A stretch of DNA of 28,093 nucleotides, from NCBI GenBank assembly GCA_047636495.1, contig JBLILH010000035.1, positions 1-28,093 on the forward strand, in the 5' to 3' direction. Position numbers and translations under genes: made by a program. The notes under the pieces are model-generated. The model saw only the letters and a program-made list of their open reading frames with translations, ran no database searches and was not told the origin of the DNA. Positions 1 through 6,708 of this stretch are shown piece by piece (position 1 is the stretch's first letter; every line of letters begins with the position of its first letter). The stretch is from Endobugula sp047636495. Its GTDB lineage: Bacteria > Pseudomonadota > Gammaproteobacteria > Pseudomonadales > Cellvibrionaceae.

Positions 1-124
1 TAAAAAATGGACTATGCCAATTAGGGATTGGAAAGCGGCGTTAAATCGTTTTATGATAGAGTTTGAGGAGCAGTTAGCTCCTCATGTGTAAACTGGGCAG
101 TTACACAGTTTGTTTTACACCCTC
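1..124 (+). mobile_element. Right end of an IS256-family insertion sequence (partial)
   Basis: The first 91 bases encode the C-terminus of an IS256-family transposase. Bases 96-124 then carry a terminus-like stretch, AGTTACACAGTTTGTTTTAC followed by ACCCTC. It resembles the terminal inverted repeats of this family, which commonly contain an AGTTACACA core and end in a TTGACAC-like or TTTACAC-like block. The left end lies outside the window, so the inverted repeat and the target-site duplication cannot be compared. The exact right boundary, set near 124, is an estimate from pattern similarity. Confidence 0.6.
2..91 (+). CDS. IS256-family (Mutator-type) transposase, C-terminal fragment
   Basis: The reading frame is open from the window edge and ends at TAA 89-91. 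The 29 visible residues include KWTMPIRDWKAALNRF followed by MIEFEEQL. This matches the well-known C-terminal signature of IS256-family DDE transposases, a W(T)xPIxxWxxALxxFxIxFxxR-like tail. The catalytic DDE residues lie upstream of the window, so it is not possible to say whether the element is intact. The terminal inverted repeat follows directly, as expected at the 3' end of this family. The family is recognised from this tail alone. Confidence 0.65.
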   Translation, partial: KKWTMPIRDWKAALNRFMIEFEEQLAPHV

Positions 125-311
125 AGTAATGGCGTTACTAATTTTGGCAGGATGGGGTAATGCGTTTATCCTCGCCTATGTAAAGGTCAAAAATATAGAT
201 CGAAACATCAAGCCGCTTTCATTACTGGTCAATATTAGCTTGTTGGGGTGCTTTCTCTTGTATGCAGTGATGCTTGTCCAACTCAACCTTGGAATGCCGA
301 TTATTCAATGA
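125..311 (+). pseudogene. Membrane-protein remnant beside the IS end
   Basis: An open frame runs from inside the IS end (first ATG at 84, next ATG at 129) to a stop at 309-311. From Met at 129 it gives about 60 residues with two hydrophobic segments: one at the N-terminus (MALLILAGWGNAFILAYV) and one near the C-terminus (SLLVNISLLGCFLLYAVMLV), joined by a short basic loop (KVKNIDRNIK). The frame is continuous with IS sequence upstream, so the original N-terminus was probably removed or displaced by the insertion. The family is not recognised. It could also be a genuine small two-helix membrane protein starting at 129. No clear ribosome binding site is seen before that ATG. Confidence 0.35.
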
Positions 312-354
312 CCGATAACAATTTGTAAGGTGGATCCTCGAGAGCAATAGTTAG

Positions 355-398
355 GAGAGGCACAATGCAAAGTACCTTTTTCTTTCTTTGTGCCTCTC
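355..398. repeat. 11-bp perfect inverted repeat between convergent genes
   Basis: GAGAGGCACAA at 355-365 is exactly complementary to TTGTGCCTCTC at 388-398, with a 22-nt loop. It lies between the 3' ends of the membrane-protein remnant and the HDOD gene. Neither side has an adjacent U-tract, so it is not a canonical intrinsic terminator. It may act as a bidirectional mRNA-end hairpin. Confidence 0.5.
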
Positions 399-461
399 TT
401 GCCTTAGTGGTATGGCTTCAATGTTGTGGTTTTTGCTGTAACCAATCTATCCATTAGCGGG

Positions 462-1283
462 TTAGCTTAGTAAATCATCAATGCCAGAATCTATTTCTTT
501 TATGTCCTCAATGTTATCTAACATAGTGACAACGTCAATACCCAGCGCTTTCGCTTGCGCGTTTGGAAAGCCAGACACCAACTCTGTACTGTCTTTGTCT
601 TGATGTAAGTAAAGGTATTTAGCAATAAACACGATACCTGCCAATTTTTTATAGCCTTCCTCAGTTTGTGGGGCCATTTGATGTTTGACACTGTCAACAA
701 TAGCATCTGGAAAATTCCAGCGGCTCGCAAGTTCTGAGCCGGCCTCGGTGAAGTTAAACCCTAGGTGGCTCTCTTCCATTTCTATGCGATCAGCCCCTTT
801 TTCTACGACGCGATCTATTTCCTGAGCTTCTTTGTTGACCAAAATATGTGTGAGTAAACCGCCAATGTCGTGAATCATCCCGCAAGTAAACGCGGTTTCC
901 ACATCGGTATCCGGCACATGCTTAGCAACCCATTTACTGATAGAGGCAATAGTAAAGCTTTTTACCCAAAACGCTTTAATATTAAAACCTTCAGGTGTCG
1001 AAAATGCCGAAGTTAATCCAGAGGCTAGTACCATAGTGCGTAACGCGTCAAAGCCTAATAGAACCACAGCATCATTCACCGAGCCGACCGTTCGATGACC
1101 GCCATACTTTGATGAATTGGCCATGCGTAATACTTTGGCTGTCATTGCTTGGTCTTTACTAAGTTTAGCGGAAACTTCACCGCTATCAACATCATCGTCA
1201 CCAAAACTCTGTATCAATTCTTGAACGACTTTAGGAATGTTAGGCATATACTGAGCATTAGCAATAAGATGGTTTAGGTCCAC
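462..1283 (-). CDS. HDOD domain signalling protein
   Basis: This 273-residue cytoplasmic protein consists almost entirely of an HDOD domain at about residues 9-215. HDOD is a catalytically degenerate relative of the HD phosphohydrolases, found in signalling and regulatory proteins. Diagnostic stretches are MPNIPKVVQELIQSF near the N-terminus, AKLSKDQAMTAKVLRMANSS, VNDAVVLLGFDALRTMVLAS and the internal CGMIHDIGGLL, where the HD-like pair remains. No receiver, GGDEF or EAL domain is attached. The start is GTG at 1283, with GGGGA seven bases upstream. A sigma-70-like promoter lies just upstream (1322-1350). HDOD proteins often link to chemotaxis, motility or second-messenger signalling, but the role here cannot be read from sequence. 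Confidence 0.9.
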   Translation of the reverse strand: MDLNHLIANAQYMPNIPKVVQELIQSFGDDDVDSGEVSAKLSKDQAMTAKVLRMANSSKYGGHRTVGSVNDAVVLLGFDALRTMVLASGLTSAFSTPEGFNIKAFWVKSFTIASISKWVAKHVPDTDVETAFTCGMIHDIGGLLTHILVNKEAQEIDRVVEKGADRIEMEESHLGFNFTEAGSELASRWNFPDAIVDSVKHQMAPQTEEGYKKLAGIVFIAKYLYLHQDKDSTELVSGFPNAQAKALGIDVVTMLDNIEDIKEIDSGIDDLLS

Positions 1284-1321
1284 AGACTTGTCCCCGATTT
1301 CGTGTTATTAGTTGTCCTTTT

Positions 1322-1350
1322 AGCATAGATCAATGATGGGAAATTGCTAA
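1322..1350 (-). promoter_or_regulatory. Putative sigma-70 promoter of the HDOD gene
   Basis: On the minus strand TTAGCA (1350-1345) and TATGCT (1327-1322) are separated by 17 bases. Transcription would start near 1315, giving a leader of about 30 nt before the GTG start. This is pattern-based only. Confidence 0.4.
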
Positions 1351-1512
1351 GCTATGACACAAAAAAGGTGAGACTATATTTTTTTACTTTGTCATGGCTC
1401 CAAGGGTGTTTGTTTATAACGTCGTGCCACTAAAACTACTCGGCTTGATGTAGATATATCTACCGTCTATTTTTAGCGTGTCAGTAAAGAGTATAGTTGG
1501 TTTTTTACCTAT

Positions 1513-1541
1513 AAAAAAAGCCACCTACTATCGTAGGCAGC
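1513..1541 (-). terminator. Intrinsic terminator downstream of nhaD
   Basis: On the minus strand GCTGCCTAC pairs with GTAGGTGGC (9 bp including two G-U pairs) across a GATA loop. A run of seven U follows immediately. It lies 60 bases beyond the nhaD stop codon. Confidence 0.8.
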
Positions 1542-1601
1542 TTGTTAATATAGATCTGTTAGCACAGAGTCGTTAGCCAACAGCGAATCAATAACTCGGT
1601 A

Positions 1602-3050
1602 TTAAACCGGAACGTTGGTAAATAGTGCGCCGTTAATCCACATGTGCATAAGAATACTGGCGGCGTAACCAAGAGCAATAACTGGCGTCCACTTTAAATG
1701 GCTAAAGAAGGTGTATTTTCCGGGCGCTTGTCCCATTAACGCAACACCTGCAGCAGAACCCACTGATAATAGACTGCCGCCTACACCCGCCGTGAGTGTT
1801 ACCAATAACCACTGGCCGGTATCCATCTCTGGCAACATAGTTAATACCGCAAACATGACGGGAATATTATCAACAATCGCCGACAAAACACCCACAGAGA
1901 TGTTCGCATATAGCGGACTCCACTGGGTGTACATGACCTCTGATACCAAGCCTAAGTACCCCAAAAAGCCCAAACCACCCACACACATCACAACACCATA
2001 GAAAAACATCAGCGTATCCCACTCGGCGCGTTGTACATGGCTAAACACATCAAATGGAGCCACTTGGCTCAACTGGGAAAGCTTTTCTGGATTGTCAGAG
2101 CTGGCTAAACGTTTCTTTTCTAACGACTTAGGCAAGGTTTTTTTCAGGAAGAAGCCAAAGAATTGCAGGTACGCTAGGCCTGTCATCATGCCAAATACCG
2201 GTGGTAGATGTAAAAATGTGTGGCACAAAATAGCGGTGGCTACGGTGGCTAAAAATAGTAGAACGATGCGCTTTGCCCCACGCTTTAGTTCAACGGTTTC
2301 GCCGTCTGATACTGGCTGCTCTTTAGAGATAAATAAGCTCATAATGACAGCAGGTATCAGGAAATTAACCACCGATGGTAAAAATAGACTGAAGAACTGG
2401 GTGAATTCGACCATGCCTTTCTGCCATACCATTAGCGTAGTGATATCACCGAACGGGCTAAATGCGCCGCCAGCGTTGGCAGCTACTACAATATTCACAC
2501 AGCTTGCAGAGACAAACTTGGTATCGTTGCCGCCCACTGCCAGAATAACTGCACACATAACAAGAGCGGTCGTCAAGTTATCGGCAATAGGTGAGATAAA
2601 GAAGGCAAGAATACCGGTTGTCCAAAAGAGTTGTCTAAAGCTAAGACCTTTAGACACTAACCAGACACGTAAGGCATCAAATAGACGGCGTTCTTCAAGT
2701 GCTGCGATATAAGTCATCGCCACTAATAAGAATAACAGTAATTCGGCGTATTCAAGTAGATTGTGGCGCAGTGCATCACCAATGATATGGTTAGAGTCTT
2801 CGCTACCTTGGTAGGACATTGCGATCAGAATCCAAATAATACCTGCTGCTAATAATACGGGCTTTGATTTACGTAAATGCAGGTACTCTTCACCGATCAC
2901 TAGCACGTATGCTAAAGCGAAAACGACTAAACAGATATAACCCACTGTTGACGAGGTCATATCTACTGACCCCGCACTTGCCGTCGCGAAAGGAGAGGCT
3001 AGTATGGTCATCAGAACGAATAAAATACGGGGGGTAATGGACGTTAACAT
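1602..3050 (-). CDS. nhaD: NhaD-type Na+/H+ antiporter
   Basis: This 482-residue inner-membrane protein of the ion-transporter superfamily exchanges cytoplasmic Na+ (or Li+) for protons, giving salt and alkaline-pH tolerance typical of marine bacteria. Family signatures are SPIADNLTTALVM at about 153-165, NAGGAFSPFGDITTLMVW at about 192-209, and a second pseudo-symmetric pair near the C-terminus, IVDNIPVMFAVLTM. The aspartates in these helix-break motifs are the expected ion-binding residues. Many hydrophobic segments run throughout, and the N-terminal stretch ending ATASA resembles the cleavable signal seen in NhaD proteins. Length is normal for the family. The gene stands alone, with a terminator downstream and an unusually long leader upstream (3051-3300). 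The start is ATG at 3050. Confidence 0.93.
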   Translation of the reverse strand: MLTSITPRILFVLMTILASPFATASAGSVDMTSSTVGYICLVVFALAYVLVIGEEYLHLRKSKPVLLAAGIIWILIAMSYQGSEDSNHIIGDALRHNLLEYAELLLFLLVAMTYIAALEERRLFDALRVWLVSKGLSFRQLFWTTGILAFFISPIADNLTTALVMCAVILAVGGNDTKFVSASCVNIVVAANAGGAFSPFGDITTLMVWQKGMVEFTQFFSLFLPSVVNFLIPAVIMSLFISKEQPVSDGETVELKRGAKRIVLLFLATVATAILCHTFLHLPPVFGMMTGLAYLQFFGFFLKKTLPKSLEKKRLASSDNPEKLSQLSQVAPFDVFSHVQRAEWDTLMFFYGVVMCVGGLGFLGYLGLVSEVMYTQWSPLYANISVGVLSAIVDNIPVMFAVLTMLPEMDTGQWLLVTLTAGVGGSLLSVGSAAGVALMGQAPGKYTFFSHLKWTPVIALGYAASILMHMWINGALFTNVPV

Positions 3051-3260
3051 TATGACATTGACCTATTCGGAGGAATGAAAAAAGTAATTAGTCTCGATCA
3101 ATAAATGGCTCGTCGCGAGGGGGAATAAAAATGGTCATTCCTGCTTAAGGATGGGTGTTGCCAGATACAGGCGTCTGCCCATTGCAAACAACTACATCTA
3201 GTGGTGCGAAGATGGCCGTTTTGATTTTCCGCAGCAGAGCCTTTTTTATGAATGGGGACT
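3051..3260 (-). promoter_or_regulatory. Long structured 5' leader of nhaD (candidate riboswitch or attenuator)
   Basis: About 200 bases upstream of nhaD contain no gene on the minus strand but several complementary segments. An outer stem, ATGGG 3151-3155 with CCCAT 3178-3182, encloses CAGA 3162-3165 with TCTG 3174-3177. Nearby, ATTCC 3137-3141 can pair with GGAAT 3122-3126, or the overlapping TCCT 3139-3142 can pair with AGGA 3148-3151, so the two hairpins exclude each other. A 16-codon minus-strand mini-ORF (MTIFIPPRDEPFIDRD) starts at the ATG at 3137. Li+/Na+ riboswitches are known upstream of other Na+/H+ antiporter genes, but I do not recognise a named class here. Confidence 0.35.
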
Positions 3261-3262
3261 AA

Positions 3263-3378
3263 TTGATATAAAACGCGCGCATACTACTATATCAGCTAAC
3301 TTTTCAGTACTCATTTATCGAAAAAAGGTTTTAAATCGCTATATTTTGAGCGGCTTTAGTTTTTATAGTCGCTTTTTT
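3263..3378 (+). ncRNA. Candidate small RNA (promoter plus terminator)
   Basis: On the plus strand TTGATA (3263-3268) and TACTAT (3285-3290) are spaced by 16 bases, forming a sigma-70-like promoter. About 80 bases further on is a terminator hairpin (3349-3373) followed by U6. No ORF of meaningful length fills the gap, so a transcript of roughly 80 nt from about 3297 to 3378 is plausible. It is divergent from nhaD. This is inference from signal arrangement only. Confidence 0.25.
3349..3378 (+). terminator. Intrinsic terminator
   Basis: AGCGGCT (3349-3355) pairs with AGTCGCT (3367-3373), including one G-U pair, and is followed by T at 3373-3378. It lies upstream of the small gene at 3507 and downstream of a promoter-like sequence at 3263-3290. 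Confidence 0.55.
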
Positions 3379-3408
3379 CCATGCCTTCATGATTTTATCT
3401 TACAAGAA

Positions 3409-3477
3409 ATGTGGGATATCTCCTACAGACGATGGTCTGCCCGCCATCCATAATATCGCTATAGATGGATATTTTTT
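3409..3477 (+). promoter_or_regulatory. Attenuator-like leader before the 64-residue ORF
   Basis: CAGAC (3426-3430) pairs with GTCTG (3435-3439). ATCCAT (3446-3451) pairs with ATGGAT (3465-3470), with an inner ATA/TAT pairing, and is followed by U6 at 3472-3477, forming a terminator 30 bases before the ATG at 3507. GATGG (3431-3435) can instead pair with CCATC (3444-3448), which would disrupt both hairpins. A short frame starting ATG 3409 encodes MWDISYRRWSARHP and stops at 3451-3453 inside the terminator's left arm. The layout resembles a translation-coupled attenuator. No strong ribosome binding site precedes the short frame. Confidence 0.35.
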
Positions 3478-3506
3478 ATGCTGGCTAATCGATTGATAGG
3501 TGTTAT

Positions 3507-3701
3507 ATGGATTGGCGTTTTATTGATAACGACACACTGCAAGAGCACGAAACTGGCTATGTGATACGGCTGCTGAGTGGCACATGGTTCAACCCAAAGG
3601 AGATGCGCCCAATTATCAATGTCGATATGAGCTTTTTAATGCAGGCGCAATTGCTACGTTGTGGCTTAGCGTACGTGAATGAGTTGTGTGGCAGTCAGTA
3701 A
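3507..3701 (+). CDS. Small protein of unknown function (64 aa)
   Basis: An ATG-initiated frame of 64 codons preceded by GATAGGTG, a weak ribosome binding site about eight bases upstream. The product is soluble and mixed in charge, with two Trp, two Cys and a central GYVIRLLSGTWFNP segment. I do not recognise a named family. The frame fills the gap between an attenuator-like leader and the convergent glutaminase gene, and no competing longer frame overlaps it, which supports it being real. It is probably expressed on its own from the leader region. Whether it is a regulator, a modifier of a larger protein or a fortuitous ORF cannot be settled from sequence. Confidence 0.5.
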   Translation: MDWRFIDNDTLQEHETGYVIRLLSGTWFNPKEMRPIINVDMSFLMQAQLLRCGLAYVNELCGSQ

Positions 3702-3787
3702 GCGAAAGTAGGTTAATGTTGATAAGTAGTCAGAATTGCCCACCTGTTGTTTATTGATTGACTGGCAATTTGAGCACATTAAGTAAA

Positions 3788-4744
3788 TTAAAAAATAGAC
3801 GTTTTGGTATATGTTGTTAATTTTTCTAAAGCCAGTTGTCCCAGCACAGAATTACCGTAATTATCTAGCTCTGGAGACCATACGGCAACAGTATATTGAC
3901 CCGGCGCAACCGCAACAATCCCACCTCCCACGCCACTCTTCGCGGGCAATCCAACGTTATAAGCAAAATTACCCACTGCATCATACAGGCCACACATTAG
4001 CATTAATGAATTAATACGTTTATCGGCTACTGGTTTATGTTCGCCTGTTTTTTGAAAGGTTGAATTACCTCTATTGGCTAAGCACTCTGTTGCTCTAGCC
4101 AAATCAACACAGTTCATCGTAATAGCGCATTGCTTAAAGTAGCAATCAAGCGTGTGATCAACATCACCATGAAGGTTCCCCATCGCTTTTAGTAAATTGG
4201 CAATGGCGGCATTTAAGAAACCCGTGGATTTTTCTCCGGCCGCTACTATAGGGTCAACGCGATTATTTTTATTACCGGACAACGAGGTAATAAAATCTTC
4301 AATCCTCTTAATGGGTATAGAGCTATGTGTTGCGATAATATCGGATATGGCAATGGCACCCGCATTAATAAAAGGATTTCTAGGAATGCCGCCCTCAGAC
4401 TCTAATAGTAGTAATGAGTTGAAGCGCATGCCAGAGGGCTCTCGTCCAACGCGATCCCAAACATCATCGCCAACAATTTCTAATGCGAGCATTAACGCGA
4501 ATAACTTAGAGACACTCTGTATCGAAAAATCTGTATCCGCTTGCCCGACGCAAAACTCTTCACCGTCTATGGTGCGTAAAGCCATACCAAACTGCTTAGG
4601 GTCGACTTCTTTTAGCGAAGGGATATAGTCAGCGACTTTCCCTTTACCAAACTCAAACACGACCTCCTTATGAATACGTGCCAAAATATTCGGTAGAGAA
4701 TCGGTATCAAGGGGTAAATTATTGTGGGGAAGGCAGTGATTCAT
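3788..4744 (-). CDS. glsA: Glutaminase (GlsA family)
   Basis: This 318-residue cytoplasmic enzyme hydrolyses L-glutamine to L-glutamate and ammonia. It has the serine-dependent beta-lactamase-like fold of bacterial glutaminases. The catalytic SxxK is S77-V-S-K80 in FSIQSVSKLF, and the substrate-pocket motif NPFINAGAI lies at about 123-131. The GVGGGIVAV segment near the C-terminus is also typical of the family. Length is close to the usual 305-315 residues. The gene is monocistronic and convergent with the 64-codon ORF. The N-terminal extension before about residue 16 is slightly longer than in many homologues, so a later start is possible, but no other ATG lies in the first residues. The E. 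coli paralogues YbaS/YneH differ in regulation (acid resistance); that role is not implied here. Confidence 0.93.
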   Translation of the reverse strand: MNHCLPHNNLPLDTDSLPNILARIHKEVVFEFGKGKVADYIPSLKEVDPKQFGMALRTIDGEEFCVGQADTDFSIQSVSKLFALMLALEIVGDDVWDRVGREPSGMRFNSLLLLESEGGIPRNPFINAGAIAISDIIATHSSIPIKRIEDFITSLSGNKNNRVDPIVAAGEKSTGFLNAAIANLLKAMGNLHGDVDHTLDCYFKQCAITMNCVDLARATECLANRGNSTFQKTGEHKPVADKRINSLMLMCGLYDAVGNFAYNVGLPAKSGVGGGIVAVAPGQYTVAVWSPELDNYGNSVLGQLALEKLTTYTKTSIF

Positions 4745-4890
4745 TATTGTTAGTCTAAGAGGTCAGTGGTGATGTATTTTATCGCAATTATTATGAGTGT
4801 TTTGATACTGTGAATCCACCTGTATTTGATGGCTTGGATATATAGGGAGGGGCGCTTTCTATCTGCTTTGATTGTTGAGTTATATTGACG

Positions 4891-4924
4891 AATAGCTCAA
4901 TGGACAAAATAGCTCAATGGATAA
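4891..4924 (+). repeat. 17-bp tandem duplication resembling a tRNA D-arm
   Basis: Two adjacent copies, AATAGCTCAATGGACAA (4891-4907) and AATAGCTCAATGGATAA (4908-4924), differ at one base. A partial third unit, AATAGG, follows. The core TAGCTCAATGG resembles the tRNA D-arm consensus TAGCTCAGTTGG, and it lies 37 bases beyond the 3' end of the oppositely oriented tRNA-Met. Confidence 0.6.
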
Positions 4925-4961
4925 AATAGGTGCGAAGTGTCGGAGTTTACTTCAATAATAA

Positions 4962-5038
4962 TGGTAGCTACGGGCGGACTTGAACCGCCGACCCCAGCAT
5001 TATGAATGCTGTGCTCTAACCAGCTGAGCTACGTAGCT
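4962..5038 (-). tRNA. tRNA-Met (CAT), elongator type
   Basis: A 77-nt cloverleaf with encoded CCA (4962-4964). The acceptor stem AGCTACG/CGTAGCT pairs fully. The D-arm TAGCTCAGCTGGTTAGAGC, anticodon arm CAGCA-TTCATAA-TGCTG with anticodon CAT, and T-arm GGCGG-TTCAAGT-CCGCC are all intact. The overall sequence follows the E. coli elongator tRNA-Met pattern (GTAGCTCAG...CATAATG...GGGGTC). The first acceptor base is paired, which excludes initiator tRNA. Confidence 0.95.
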
Positions 5039-5321
5039 ATTGTGTCGTCTTTATCTTCAGTGTTTTGGCTGAGCGCCAGGTTACCGAGGGCGCGTATTAT
5101 CGCCATCTCACCATACCGTGTCAAGATGGATCGGTTAACTAAATGCAAGAAGTTGTTCTGCGCTGAATATTATGTTTTCACCGCGTAGATTAGGCGTTTG
5201 TATTCGAGGATGGGAGCATTCTCTTGAAGGCTTGTGTGAAAAGGCAAGCTAAAGGGTATGGCGCTATAACAACTCCCCCCTCTAGCTTTCATTGGTTTCA
5301 ATGATAGTACAAGATTGTCAA

Positions 5322-6404
5322 CTACACTTTTACCGCTAACCGATCCAATATATGCATAAGATCGGTACTCGCTTGTTCCATCTTAGTGAAGCACTCGTAA
5401 GATGTTTCAAGGTCACCGCTATTAGCTGCTTTCAGTCCATTAATTGCTTGCTCATGTACATTTTTATGGGGCTTATCTATTTGCTGAAAATCTGACTGAC
5501 TACCATATTTTTCTCCCCCTTTGCCTTCGTAATACCATTGGCCCAATCTACATGAGTGGTGATCGTTGAACGTTGAGATGTTATATCGCTTCTCATAAAA
5601 GGCTTTGTAGATCTGGGCTTTGTAACACAGGTGATCCATTTTTACCGTTTGAATAAAGCTGGATTCGGTTTCCCGGAGTATTAGATTATGCATGGATTGC
5701 GATAAGCCGAGAACATGTTCGATGTTGATCATCGACTGCTCTGATTTACTTTGTAATACTTCGCAGTGATCATGTGTATAGCGAATGTTTTCGTCGGTGG
5801 TTTGCGTGTCTAAGTCAATTTTTTTGACGAGTTCGGCAATTTCGCCACTCGCTTCCCCAGCACGTTGTGCAAGCGCGCGTACCTCATCCGCAACAACCGC
5901 AAAACCTCGCCCAGCTTCACCGGCTCGCGCAGCTTCAATAGCCGCATTGAGTGCTAACAAATTGGTTTGCTCAGAAATAGTGTTGATGATATCAGCAAAT
6001 TTAGTGATCTCGCCTGCTGCACCTTTAAGGTTGGTGACGCTGTCGTGACTTTTTTTCGCACCTTCGCCAATTAATGAAAGGTCGGCGTGGGTTCTCTTTA
6101 ATTCATCCTTCATTTCTTCATAAGTGATATTAGAACTTGTGATCTCCTCGGTTTTATCGCGCAATGTTGTCGATGACTCTGCCAAAGCATCGCGGATTTC
6201 GTTGACGCCACTATAGCTATTCACCACTAATGCACTATTAGCGATAGGGCATTGAATGGTTTTGTAATGATCAAGTTGAGCGCTCATGTCGGCTATTTTT
6301 TCTAATTGCGCATTAATCTCGGCTTGCTGATGCTGACTTTTTTCAATAAGTGACTGGTTGTCCGTGCGTAAAATGTTTATTTCTTTAGAATTTTGCCAAA
6401 ACAT
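5322..6404 (-). CDS. Soluble methyl-accepting chemoreceptor with C-terminal CZB zinc-binding domain
   Basis: This 360-residue protein has no transmembrane segment. It begins with a coiled coil (about residues 10-50). The cytoplasmic MCP signalling hairpin follows, whose tip is INTISEQTNLLALNAAIEAA and continues through GRGFAVVADEVRALAQRAGEAS (about 140-186), the region that contacts CheA and CheW. The C-terminal CZB domain (about 252-358) shows the expected ligands: H258 in KMDHLCYK, C285 in HSCRLGQWYYEG, and H313 and H317 in PHKNVHE. In related receptors such as TlpD and the diguanylate cyclase DgcZ, CZB domains sense zinc or hypochlorite through the Zn-bound Cys. The gene stands alone and may feed a chemotaxis or c-di-GMP pathway elsewhere in the genome. 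Confidence 0.9.
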   Translation of the reverse strand: MFWQNSKEINILRTDNQSLIEKSQHQQAEINAQLEKIADMSAQLDHYKTIQCPIANSALVVNSYSGVNEIRDALAESSTTLRDKTEEITSSNITYEEMKDELKRTHADLSLIGEGAKKSHDSVTNLKGAAGEITKFADIINTISEQTNLLALNAAIEAARAGEAGRGFAVVADEVRALAQRAGEASGEIAELVKKIDLDTQTTDENIRYTHDHCEVLQSKSEQSMINIEHVLGLSQSMHNLILRETESSFIQTVKMDHLCYKAQIYKAFYEKRYNISTFNDHHSCRLGQWYYEGKGGEKYGSQSDFQQIDKPHKNVHEQAINGLKAANSGDLETSYECFTKMEQASTDLMHILDRLAVKV

Positions 6405-6708
6405 AAATAAGTCCGTTATTGGATGTTAGTGAATACTTGTTTGAGTATAGGCAAAATATCCGGCTTGCCCAGTTTTTTTGTTAACTGAATTTACCGGTCA
6501 ATGACCCATCTATTGACGTTCGTATGGTCGAAGGTTTCAATTGAATAAAAGCCTGTTGAAGCAATGAGCATTTGTTTTGAGCGATGGCAGGCTTAGATAA
6601 TGGGCGGGGGGAGTAAGCAAAAAAAGCCTGCAGATGAATTGATACGCTACAGGCATTTGTTGAAGTGTAATACGTATTACTAGAGGTCAAGAACTGTAAT
6701 GAATCAAC
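6405..6708. other. Intergenic region between ychF and the CZB chemoreceptor
   Basis: The 304 bases hold the ychF terminator (6619-6654) and, nearer 6405, the presumed promoter region of the chemoreceptor on the minus strand. An open frame at 6481-6690 (-) overlaps the terminator and has no coding character. Nothing else is supported. Confidence 0.5.
6619..6654 (-). terminator. Intrinsic terminator downstream of ychF
   Basis: On the minus strand GCCTGTAG pairs with CTGCAGGC (8 bp, one G-U) across a 20-nt loop and is followed by U7. It lies about 55 bases beyond the ychF stop and closes the minus-strand housekeeping cluster. Confidence 0.75.

Larger units (their letters stand above)
1284..1601. 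other. Intergenic region between the HDOD and nhaD genes
   Basis: This 318-base stretch holds the HDOD promoter candidate next to that gene and the nhaD terminator (1513-1541). The middle part, about 1351-1510, is AT-rich. It contains no convincing ORF, RNA gene or repeat that I can support. Confidence 0.5.

Noticed and set aside
2092..2712. 206-codon plus-strand open frame inside nhaD
   Set aside because: It lies antisense to the strongly recognised NhaD coding sequence and its translation has no family features; it is a shadow frame.
4197..4628. 143-codon plus-strand open frame inside the glutaminase gene
   Set aside because: It is antisense to the catalytic core of glsA and has no ribosome binding site or recognisable motif.
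6481..6690. 69-codon minus-strand open frame downstream of ychF
   Set aside because: It overlaps the ychF intrinsic terminator and has low-complexity, non-protein-like composition.
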